Shown here one piece after another: positions 25,980-32,921 of a stretch of 64,000 nucleotides of DNA (position 1 is its first letter; every line of letters begins with the position of its first letter). The stretch lies in assembly GCA_050157065.1 (NCBI GenBank), contig CP189573.1. One strand, given 5' to 3'. This stretch comes from Avipropionibacterium sp050157065 (GTDB lineage Bacteria; Actinomycetota; Actinomycetes; Propionibacteriales; Propionibacteriaceae). Below the pieces are notes generated by a model, which worked only from the letters and a program-made list of their open reading frames with translations, searched no databases and had not been told where the DNA came from. Position numbers and translations under genes: made by a program.

Positions 25980-26512
25980 TCTGCGATCTTCCAGGCTGCC
26001 GCCATCGTGCCGATGAAGCAGAGGACCAGTGCCACCCAGTACGCCGGCTTGACCCAGCCCTGGGCGGCGTACACCGCACCCGAGCGGGCCTTCAGGTCGG
26101 TGGTGGTGAACAACGCCAGCACACCGATCGCGACGGGGCCGGCCAGCACCCAGGCCACGATCGCGACGGGCGGCAGGCCACCCAGCACCAGCGCGAGCAC
26201 GATGCCGATGACGGCCAACCCGGCCGCGACCGCGAGCCAGTGGATCGGTGGGGCGGAGGTGACCAACTGCTGTGGCGGTTCGGCCTCCGTACCGAACATG
26301 GTGACCGGGCTGGGGGCACCCGGGACGTTGCCGCCGAACACGCCGCCGGAGTCGGGCTGGCCGCCGAAGGGGGGTTGCTGCGGCCCCCCGGCACCCTGCT
26401 GGGCGGGCGCGAACGGCGCCTGTGGGGGTGCCTGCTGGCCACCGTGGGCGCCGCCGTTGCCTTGGGCAGTGGTCTCGCTGTACTCACTGAAGTCCCAAGG
26501 GTTCTGCGTCAT
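25961..26512 (-). CDS. Small membrane protein, first gene of the GTPase/tubulin operon
   Basis: 183 residues from an ATG at 26512 with GGGAG about 7 nt upstream. Residues 1-90 are Gly/Gln/Pro-rich and disordered. Three hydrophobic segments follow (LAVAAGLAVIGIVLALVLGG, IVAWVLAGPVAIGVLAL and YWVALVLCFIGTMAAAW). It overlaps the exported vWA gene by 19 nt. No family is recognised. Its disordered N-terminus is similar in composition to those of three other operon members. Confidence 0.72.
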   Translation of the reverse strand: MTQNPWDFSEYSETTAQGNGGAHGGQQAPPQAPFAPAQQGAGGPQQPPFGGQPDSGGVFGGNVPGAPSPVTMFGTEAEPPQQLVTSAPPIHWLAVAAGLAVIGIVLALVLGGLPPVAIVAWVLAGPVAIGVLALFTTTDLKARSGAVYAAQGWVKPAYWVALVLCFIGTMAAAWKIAEWVGRL

Positions 26513-26557
26513 GACCAACTCCCGTGGGTGCCTGGACGATTTTGGGCGATCGGCGCA

Positions 26558-26563
26558 AGTATA
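26558..26563 (-). promoter_or_regulatory. Candidate -10 box (TATACT) for the GTPase/tubulin operon
   Basis: Read leftward, TATACT lies about 46 nt upstream of the first ATG (26512), giving a short leader. A -35 is not obvious; GTGAAG about 16 nt further upstream is weak. This is the only good promoter-like sequence found upstream of the eight-gene unit. Confidence 0.4.
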
Positions 26564-26632
26564 GGGTCGCCACCGGCCGCTTCACGGTTCGGTGATCAAG
26601 GGCTGCCCATGGGGGCAGGGGTTGTTTCGGGG

Positions 26633-27013
26633 TCAGCCCGGATGCACCTGCGGGCCAGCGTGTCCCGCCAAGCACTGCCACCGGTCGGCGACCCGGACGA
26701 AGGTCTGGGTGAGGTGCAGCCGCAACGTCTGCTCGACCCCGTCGATGGTCACGTCGTCGCTGACGTCGGCCACCAGTACTGCCGTGTCGCCCACCACCGA
26801 GACCTCCGCGGCGTTGATCCGTTGGCCACGCCACACCAGGCTTCCACCGGCGGTGTTGGTGGCGACGTAGGTGTCGCGGTCCATCACCACACCCCGGGAG
26901 CTGGTCCACCGCAACTGTGGATGCATCATCTCGCGCAGCGCGTCGGCGTCGCGGGTGGCCAGCGCGGTGGCCCGGCGGTCGGCCAGGGCGAGGATCTGAT
27001 CACGGTCGGTCAT
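26633..27013 (-). CDS. NTF2-like/SnoaL-type protein (DUF4440-like)
   Basis: 126 residues. A longer frame upstream is antisense to the rhomboid gene, so the ATG at 27013 is used. The N-terminus RDQILALADRRATALATRDADALREMMHPQLRW and the VVGDTAVL and TQTFVRVADRWQCLAGHAG segments match small alpha+beta NTF2-like proteins, which bind small molecules or act as simple enzymes. It is divergent from the rhomboid gene across a three-copy 23-bp repeat (27091-27159). The substrate is unknown. Confidence 0.75.
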   Translation of the reverse strand: MTDRDQILALADRRATALATRDADALREMMHPQLRWTSSRGVVMDRDTYVATNTAGGSLVWRGQRINAAEVSVVGDTAVLVADVSDDVTIDGVEQTLRLHLTQTFVRVADRWQCLAGHAGPQVHPG

Positions 27014-27090
27014 GGGCACAGACTCCCACGCCGCCGCAGCCGGCCGGCGCGGTGGCCGTACGGCCTGCTGGCTCCGACCCCGGAGCCCGC

Positions 27091-27159
27091 GGGAAGTGAC
27101 CCGGTGTGCCCACGGAAAGTGACCCGGTGTGCCCACGGGAAGTGACCCGGTGTGATTGC
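27091..27159. repeat. Three 23-bp direct repeats in a divergent promoter region
   Basis: Units start at 27091, 27114 and 27137, each built on GAAGTGACCCGGTGTGCCCA; the last copy is degenerate at its end. They fill the space between the divergent NTF2-like and rhomboid genes, 22 nt before the rhomboid ATG. The exact 23-bp spacing (about two helical turns) is typical of iterated protein-binding sites, but a simple tandem duplication is equally possible. Confidence 0.85.
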
Positions 27160-27181
27160 GTCGGCTGGCTACCGTGGGGGC

Positions 27182-27781
27182 ATGTCCGTCGTCACGCCCG
27201 AGCTGCGCCGCGCCACCCTGGTGCGGAGTCTGCCGCCGGTCGTCCTGGTCGTGCTGATGTGGTTGTCGGAGATCGTCGACACCGTCCTCGGTGGGGCACT
27301 CGACCAGTACGGGATCCAGCCGCGTGAGCTGGACGGACTGCCCGGCATCCTCGCCGCGCCGCTGCTGCACGCCGGGTTCGAGCACCTGGTCGCCAACACC
27401 GCTACGTTCATCGTGCTCGGCCTGCTGGTGGCCTGGTTGACCCGACATTTCTGGGTTGTCACGATCGGGGTCGCCGTGCTCGGCGGGGCCGCGGTGTGGC
27501 TGGTCGGAGCGCCCAACACCGTGCACGTCGGAGCGAGTGGCCTGGTGTACGGCTACACCGCCTTCCTGGTGGTGTACGGCTTCGTCGCCCGGAGGATCAC
27601 CGCCGTGGTGATCGCGGTGGTCGTCTTCCTGGTCTACGGCAGCATCGTGTGGGGTGTCCTGCCCACCCAGACCGACGTCTCGTGGGAAGGCCACCTGTTC
27701 GGCGCCGTCGCCGGTGTCGTACTGGCGGTGCTGCTCGGTCGCCGTGACCGGCGCCGTCCCCGTACGGCCCTCGACGCCTGA
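27182..27781 (+). CDS. Rhomboid-family intramembrane serine protease
   Basis: 199 residues; ATG at 27182 (MSVVTPELRR). Six hydrophobic segments. The catalytic serine lies in GASGLVYG and the histidine in WEGHLFGAVAG, with HAGFEHLVAN in the L1 region; all are rhomboid hallmarks. The size is that of a minimal bacterial rhomboid. The substrate is not predictable. It stands alone, divergent from the NTF2-like gene and convergent with the DUF559-like gene. Confidence 0.9.
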   Translation: MSVVTPELRRATLVRSLPPVVLVVLMWLSEIVDTVLGGALDQYGIQPRELDGLPGILAAPLLHAGFEHLVANTATFIVLGLLVAWLTRHFWVVTIGVAVLGGAAVWLVGAPNTVHVGASGLVYGYTAFLVVYGFVARRITAVVIAVVVFLVYGSIVWGVLPTQTDVSWEGHLFGAVAGVVLAVLLGRRDRRRPRTALDA

Positions 27782-27811
27782 GCTCGTTTCGCCGGATCAC
27801 CACGCTGCAGG

Positions 27812-28774
27812 TCAGACCGGACACCCGGGGCCACAGGGCCGCGCGCCGCCCCGCCAGCCGGCGTCGTACAGGATCTGCGCCAACTTTCCCGCGGTGTAGC
27901 AGGCCCGCTCGGTGCACTGCCGCCAGCCCAGGCGGATCGTGACCCGGCCATCAAGTCGGGCGTCGAGGTCCCGCTCCAGATCGCGTTCACGCTGGCCGGA
28001 GGTCCCATGGAAGAGGCGGCCGTCCAGTTCCACGATCACGGACTGGTCCTCGTACACGACATCCCGAAACACCCGGTAGGTCGCGTCCTGCACCTGTCGA
28101 CGGCCCGTCGGTAGCCGGTGCGGGCGCTCCACGCGGGTCAGGTAGGCATGCTCGAGCACCGAGCACGTCCCTTGGTCGACGTCGGTCAGCACGGAGGCCA
28201 ACCAGCCTCGTCGTCGGATCCGGGCTCGGCCGTCGAGCGCGGCCAGGAGCCGCGCCGGTGTGGTCCAGCGTGCCTGGCAGACGTCGGCCAGGATGGCGAC
28301 CGCAGCATGATCAGTGGCTGCCGCGCTCGCCACGTCGAGGGTCGCCTCGGTGACCCGGACCCGCGGCGGCCAGGCCGTCGCAGCCACATCCTGCTCGAAG
28401 CGAACCGAACGGAGCACTCGGTATCCGTCGATCGGTGCCCGCTTGTTGGCGAGCGGCACCACGAGGTCGATCCGCTCGAGGGCACCCGCCGGGCCGAGTG
28501 GTCCGCGCTGCCTCCTGGCGTCGGCGTAGGCACGGAGTGCTGACCAGCCTCCGAGTGCCGCGGGTGAGCAATGCAGCACACCGGCCCAGGCGCGCTGCAG
28601 CCAGGAGGCCGGGCCGGTGTGGTCGACGTAGACCCCCGGGAGGATGCGAGCCCAGACGCGGTTACGTACGAGGCGGGCCAGGTCGTGCGGCCGCAGCCCC
28701 AGGTCGAGCGCCTGCCGTCGGGAGATCACTCCGTGCTGTTGGCCCAGTCGCCCCTCGATCGCCTCCCACCCCAT
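27812..28774 (-). CDS. AbiEi-like / DUF559-like orphan protein
   Basis: 320 residues from the ATG at 28774 (MGWEAIEGRLG); a longer reading from 28843 would start inside a palindromic repeat. An N-terminal winged-helix AbiEi-like region contains GQQHGVISRRQALDLGL and RILPGVYVDHTG. The C-terminus has YEDQSVIVELDGRLFHG and RERDLERDLDARLDG, resembling the DUF559/PD-(D/E)xK core. It is the second such gene in the window (compare 6924-7808) and again has no adjacent toxin. It probably acts as a DNA-binding or nuclease-fold protein; the function is not established. Confidence 0.72.
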   Translation of the reverse strand: MGWEAIEGRLGQQHGVISRRQALDLGLRPHDLARLVRNRVWARILPGVYVDHTGPASWLQRAWAGVLHCSPAALGGWSALRAYADARRQRGPLGPAGALERIDLVVPLANKRAPIDGYRVLRSVRFEQDVAATAWPPRVRVTEATLDVASAAATDHAAVAILADVCQARWTTPARLLAALDGRARIRRRGWLASVLTDVDQGTCSVLEHAYLTRVERPHRLPTGRRQVQDATYRVFRDVVYEDQSVIVELDGRLFHGTSGQRERDLERDLDARLDGRVTIRLGWRQCTERACYTAGKLAQILYDAGWRGGARPCGPGCPV

Positions 28775-28840
28775 GGCGTCGAGCTTCGCGGGAGTGGCCC
28801 GGAGTCCGCCACCAACCCTGTGGACAACTCCCCAGCCCAA

Positions 28841-28887
28841 CAACGTGGCCGATCCGATTCACCAGGTGGATCGGATCGACCACGTTG
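28841..28887. repeat. 47-bp palindrome, copy 1
   Basis: The arm starting CAACGTGGCCGATCCGAT pairs with GATCGGATCGACCACGTTG with two imperfect pairs and almost no loop. It lies directly downstream of the beta-helix gene stop (28906). A near-identical copy lies at 30759-30805, directly downstream of the PBP gene stop. It probably serves as a terminator or REP-like element. Confidence 0.85.
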
Positions 28888-28905
28888 ACGGTCGCCGTGG
28901 GTCTC

Positions 28906-30651
28906 TCAGTCGCGCACGTCGATGTCCTCGGTGGAGTTCTCGTCGACCTCGACACGACCGGCCACGCGCTGATAGCGGTTGTTGTGCACCTGCACGTCGC
29001 GGGCGTTGCGGAGGTAGACACCGGTCTGGAACGGCCTTGTGTCCAGGTCGAGGAACGAGTTGCCCTGGATCGTGATGCCGCTGTTGTAGGCCTGGTTGCT
29101 GAAGGCACCGTTGTTGGCCAGTGTCAGGATCGCGGCCGTCCGAGGGTGTCTGGTGTACTTCTTCACCCACCCGGAGCCCTCGAACCGGTTGCCGCGGATC
29201 GTGACGTCCCGCGCGAACGACCCGGTGCCGGCGCTCGTCGTGCCGAGCCCGATGTCGTGATACGCGTTGTTGGCGAATCTGCAGCCGTTCACGCTCAGGT
29301 TGCGGTTCATGAAGACCAGGGCCGTGCCGATGTTGTCCTCGATGGTGGTGCCGCTCAGCCGCGCTGAACTCCACTCGTGGCCGCTGCTGCTCAGCAAGGT
29401 GCCGACCCCCGCTGCGGCGGGGAGATCCGAGTCGAGCCGGACGCGGAACGCGGTGCCTGCCTCGTCCACCGGCTCCGCGGCAACGACGTCGGCGTGGCCC
29501 GGCAGTGCCCCGGCCCAGAAGGTCAAGGTGTCTCCTGCCGTGAACGGCAGCTGACGCGATCCCGCGCTGACCGGTGCCACCAGGATGGACCGGCCGTCGC
29601 CGGTGTCACTCACGCGCAGGAAGGAGCTCCGCGACACGAGCGGATCCCACCGCACTCCCTTGATGTAGCAGTCGGTGACGCTCAACGTGCCCGTGCTGTT
29701 GGAGAGGTGGAGCGCATCACGGGGACCGACAGCGAGGTCGCCGACCGGCTCGACGACCACGCGGGTGAGGGTGACGTTGTGCCCGTAGCCGGCGAGCATC
29801 CCCATCCCGACCGCGTTGTGGATGTGCAGGTTCTCGATGACGAGGTCGCGGCAGCCGAGGGCGAAGATGTTGTACGAGCCACCCACCACGTTGAAGTGCC
29901 ATGACACGCCGTCACCCGGCGCGACGCGGTCCGAGAAGCCGTGACCGGTGATGCGGTACCGGCGTCCACCTCCACCCGGCACGCTCTGCCAGAGGTTGTC
30001 GAACTGGGCGGGGTTGGTGCCGATCGTCAGCGGGGCGACGCGATTCAGCCGACCGGTCTCGAGGTTCCAGCTGTTCGCCGAGTAGCACCGCATGCCGTCG
30101 AACTGGGTGGACCCCTCGAACACGTCGACCTCGACCACGTCGGAGCTGGGGTCGACGGCGACCACCTCCCCCGACGACGTCGCTCGCGGCGAATAGTCGA
30201 GGGTGAGGTTCTGCAGCGTCAGCGCGTGGCAGTCGGTCAGGGTGAACTGGGTGGCGGGTGCGATGTCGTTGGCCAGCGGCAGCCCGCCGACCAGCCTCGT
30301 GGCCGGGCGTCCATCCGCGGCGACGCTGCCGACGAGGGCAAGTCCCACCGCACCGTCGATGGGCAGGCTGGCGCCCCCGTCGGGATCCGGAGTCAGGTGG
30401 TAGGTGCCCGGGTCGAAGTGCACCGTGGTCGGGCGGGAACGGGCCATCGCCGCGGCGATCGCTGCCCTGATGGCCGCGGTGTCGTCGACGCCGTCATCGG
30501 GCATCGCACCGAAATCGCGGACGTGGATGGCATCGGAGTCCGCTGAGGCGGTGCCCGCAATCCAGCTCGTGCTGGCTGCGCCGAGCCCGGCCCCGGTCAG
30601 TGCCAGGAAGTGCCGGCGGCGGATGGTTCGATCGGATCGTTGGTCCATCAT
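28906..30651 (-). CDS. Tat-exported right-handed beta-helix protein (pectate-lyase-3 type)
   Basis: 581 residues. A Tat signal lies at about 10-40 (RTIRRRHFLALTG, ending GTASA). The mature N-terminus reads IHVRDFGAMPDDGVDDTAAI, the start of the Pectate_lyase_3/GH28-like fold. Many Asn-rich turns (NLHIHNAVG, RNLSVNGCRFANNAY, IRGNRFEG) show a parallel beta-helix. The catalytic residues are uncertain. It could be a polysaccharide lyase, epimerase or glycosidase acting outside the cell. ATGs at 30651 and 30648 are both possible. It is bracketed by two almost identical palindromes. Confidence 0.8.
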   Translation of the reverse strand: MMDQRSDRTIRRRHFLALTGAGLGAASTSWIAGTASADSDAIHVRDFGAMPDDGVDDTAAIRAAIAAAMARSRPTTVHFDPGTYHLTPDPDGGASLPIDGAVGLALVGSVAADGRPATRLVGGLPLANDIAPATQFTLTDCHALTLQNLTLDYSPRATSSGEVVAVDPSSDVVEVDVFEGSTQFDGMRCYSANSWNLETGRLNRVAPLTIGTNPAQFDNLWQSVPGGGGRRYRITGHGFSDRVAPGDGVSWHFNVVGGSYNIFALGCRDLVIENLHIHNAVGMGMLAGYGHNVTLTRVVVEPVGDLAVGPRDALHLSNSTGTLSVTDCYIKGVRWDPLVSRSSFLRVSDTGDGRSILVAPVSAGSRQLPFTAGDTLTFWAGALPGHADVVAAEPVDEAGTAFRVRLDSDLPAAAGVGTLLSSSGHEWSSARLSGTTIEDNIGTALVFMNRNLSVNGCRFANNAYHDIGLGTTSAGTGSFARDVTIRGNRFEGSGWVKKYTRHPRTAAILTLANNGAFSNQAYNSGITIQGNSFLDLDTRPFQTGVYLRNARDVQVHNNRYQRVAGRVEVDENSTEDIDVRD

Positions 30652-30758
30652 TCACACTCCGTCGTGTCATGCTGCATGGGGGATCCATGATGTGCGTGCT
30701 CCATGCAAGCACGAACCGCCTGTCTCGAGCAAGGCCCCGGGCCAGCCTGATGCCCCGA

Positions 30759-30805
30759 CAACGTGGTCGATCCGATTCACCAGGTGGATCAGATCGACCA
30801 CGTTG
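30759..30805. repeat. 47-bp palindrome, copy 2
   Basis: Same element as 28841-28887, with only two base changes over the 47 bp. Here it lies 10 nt past the PBP stop (30816) and about 110 nt upstream of the beta-helix start. Function as a terminator of the PBP gene is likely; no U-tract. Confidence 0.85.
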
Positions 30806-30815
30806 TTGGCCCAGG

Positions 30816-32759
30816 TCAGCCGAGGAAGGCGCTGATCAACGGTCCGGCGGTGCCACTGCCCGACTCACCGTCGTGGACCATCACCGCGATCGCCAGGTCA
30901 CGGCCGTACGCGATCATCCACGCGTGGGTCGCCGGCGGGCTGGCCGTACCGTACTCGGCGGTGCCGGTCTTGGCGCCCACCACCTTGCCGCGCAGCGACC
31001 GACCGCTGCCCTCATTGACCACCGCGGTCATCATGCTGGCGAGCTGGTCGGCCTCACCCGGGGTGAGCGGCTTGCCGGGCTGCTTGGGGCGGTTGTCACT
31101 GATCAGGTACGGCACGGTGGTACGGCCGGCCGCAACCGAGGCGGCCACCCCGGCCATCGCCATCGGGGAGGCCTGCACGGTCCCCTGCCCGAAGCTGGCC
31201 TCGGCCAACCCGACGACGTTCTCCGGGTCCGGCACCAGCCCGTAGAAGGCGGGGAACCCGGCGTCATGATCATGACCCATGCCCAGGCTGACCGCGGCCT
31301 CGCGCAGCGCCGGCCCGCTGAGCCGGTCACGTTCGTTGACGAAGGCAGTGTTGCACGAGAGCGCGATCGCGTCCCGGAGTCGCATGGTGCCGACCCGGCT
31401 CGGCGGGAAGTCGTCGTAGTTCTTGATCACCCGGCCGTCGACGACGGTGGTCTGCGGACACTGCACCGGCGAGTTGGGGGTGAGCCCGGCGCGCAGCAAC
31501 GCCAACGCGGTGACGATCTTGAACGTGGAGCCGGGGGCGTACCGACCGAAGTTGGCGAGCGGCTGGTTCTGCGCGTTGCCGCTAACCGACAGCACCAGCA
31601 CTTCGCCGGTCGACGGCTGCACCACCGCCATCGCGGCGGGTGGGCCCACCGGCCCCATGATCTTGTCGGCGCGGGCCTGCAGGTCGAGGTCGAGGGTGAT
31701 CATCAGGTCGGTGCCCCGGACCGGGTCGGTGGCGAACAGCTCCACCGGCTCGATCGGGGTCGGGGTTGCCGCCGGGGAGGCAGGCGTGGGGGAGGCAGGC
31801 GAGGGAGCGGCCGAGCCCGCAGCGGGCGACGAGGTCGCCGGCGCGGGCGGGCGTGACACGATCCGGACGAGGCTGCCCGGCGTCCCCCGCAACTGGTCGT
31901 CGTAGCGCTGTTGCAGTCCGCTCAGCCCGACCGTGTCGCCGGCGACGACCTTGCCCTCCGAGGAGTCGATGACCTCCTTGGTGGCCTTGCCTGCCGTGCC
32001 GAGCACGCTTGCGGCCAGCCCCTTCTCGACCGCGAGCACCTGCTCGTCGTCGACGGCCAGGGCGCCCGGGATGTCACCGAAGGTGGGTGGCAGGCCGCTG
32101 CGCGGTGTCCGTACGGTCAGCGCCTCGACGAAGGCGCGTTCCCCGGCAGCGGTGACCCGGTCGATGAAGCCGTCGGCGTCGACGTCCAGCAGGTCGGCGA
32201 GTTGGCGTGCCGACGTCTCGGCCTGCTGCGGGGTGACCCGGGTCTTGTCGATGCCGAGCCGGAGCACCGGCATGGTCGACATCAACACCTCGCTGTTGCG
32301 GCCGACGACGTTGCCCCGCGGGGCCTGGGTCCGGGTGTGCACGAGCCGGGTGTCGGCCGACAACTGTGGATGGACCACGGTCGGCCCCCACTGCAGCAGC
32401 CAGCGGTTGTCGCGGAGCACGAAGGGTGCCTCGAGGTCGTAGGTCCACTCGCCGCCGGGCAGTGCCCAGCCGAATCCGAACCGGACGAACCCCATTCCCT
32501 GGTCGAACCGCACCTCACCGGCGGTCACCGTCGGCAGCACCTCGTCCATGCCACGGCGGATCTCGTCGTAGTCGGCCTGGGCGACCTGCGGATCGGTGAT
32601 CGGCGCGGCCGCCAGCTCACCCGAGGTCAGGGCCGCCGCAACCTCCGCGGCGACCTCGTCGAGTGGTCGGTCGGGGTCGTCGGGACCGGGCGTCCCTCCG
32701 GTGCACGCCGACAGCAGGACCACCAGCACGAGGCCGACGATCCACGGCAGCGACTTCAT
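30816..32759 (-). CDS. Lipoprotein-type penicillin-binding protein (transpeptidase)
   Basis: 647 residues from the ATG at 32759, which yields a clean lipoprotein signal with lipobox LLSAC (Cys about 19); the longer reading hides it. A MecA_N/NTF2-like module follows (about 30-150), then a dimerisation region, a Pro/Ala/Ser linker (about 300-340) and the transpeptidase domain. This domain carries S-T-F-K (SxxK active site), S-C-N (SxN) and K-T-G (GAKTGTAEYG). All three motifs are intact, so it should be an active class B PBP acting outside the membrane in cell-wall crosslinking. It is monocistronic, followed by the palindrome at 30759. Confidence 0.9.
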   Translation of the reverse strand: MKSLPWIVGLVLVVLLSACTGGTPGPDDPDRPLDEVAAEVAAALTSGELAAAPITDPQVAQADYDEIRRGMDEVLPTVTAGEVRFDQGMGFVRFGFGWALPGGEWTYDLEAPFVLRDNRWLLQWGPTVVHPQLSADTRLVHTRTQAPRGNVVGRNSEVLMSTMPVLRLGIDKTRVTPQQAETSARQLADLLDVDADGFIDRVTAAGERAFVEALTVRTPRSGLPPTFGDIPGALAVDDEQVLAVEKGLAASVLGTAGKATKEVIDSSEGKVVAGDTVGLSGLQQRYDDQLRGTPGSLVRIVSRPPAPATSSPAAGSAAPSPASPTPASPAATPTPIEPVELFATDPVRGTDLMITLDLDLQARADKIMGPVGPPAAMAVVQPSTGEVLVLSVSGNAQNQPLANFGRYAPGSTFKIVTALALLRAGLTPNSPVQCPQTTVVDGRVIKNYDDFPPSRVGTMRLRDAIALSCNTAFVNERDRLSGPALREAAVSLGMGHDHDAGFPAFYGLVPDPENVVGLAEASFGQGTVQASPMAMAGVAASVAAGRTTVPYLISDNRPKQPGKPLTPGEADQLASMMTAVVNEGSGRSLRGKVVGAKTGTAEYGTASPPATHAWMIAYGRDLAIAVMVHDGESGSGTAGPLISAFLG

Positions 32760-32921
32760 GGTCCAAGGGTGGGCGATGCCGTCGGGATTGTCCAAAGGGC
32801 GAGCCATCGGCACGACAACCAGAGTTCACCCGAAGTCCATCCGTACGGGGCATCGCTGCCCCTCCCGCTCTCGTAGCGTGCCGCAGAACCTTGTTTCCAC
32901 ACAGATCCCCGGGGAGCCGAG

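Noticed and set aside
23160..26564. 1134-codon rightward frame opposite the exported vWA gene
   Set aside because: Antisense to a gene with signal peptide, MIDAS motif and TM; no ribosome site or domain.
26633..27694. 353-codon leftward gene across the rhomboid locus
   Set aside because: Only its last 126 codons (from the ATG at 27013) look like a protein; the rest is antisense to the rhomboid gene with its clear catalytic motifs.
28841..30805. Palindromes as terminal inverted repeats of an IS around the beta-helix gene
   Set aside because: No transposase or integrase is present and both palindromes are self-complementary, positioned as gene-end hairpins, so an IS is not supported; only recombination between them remains possible.
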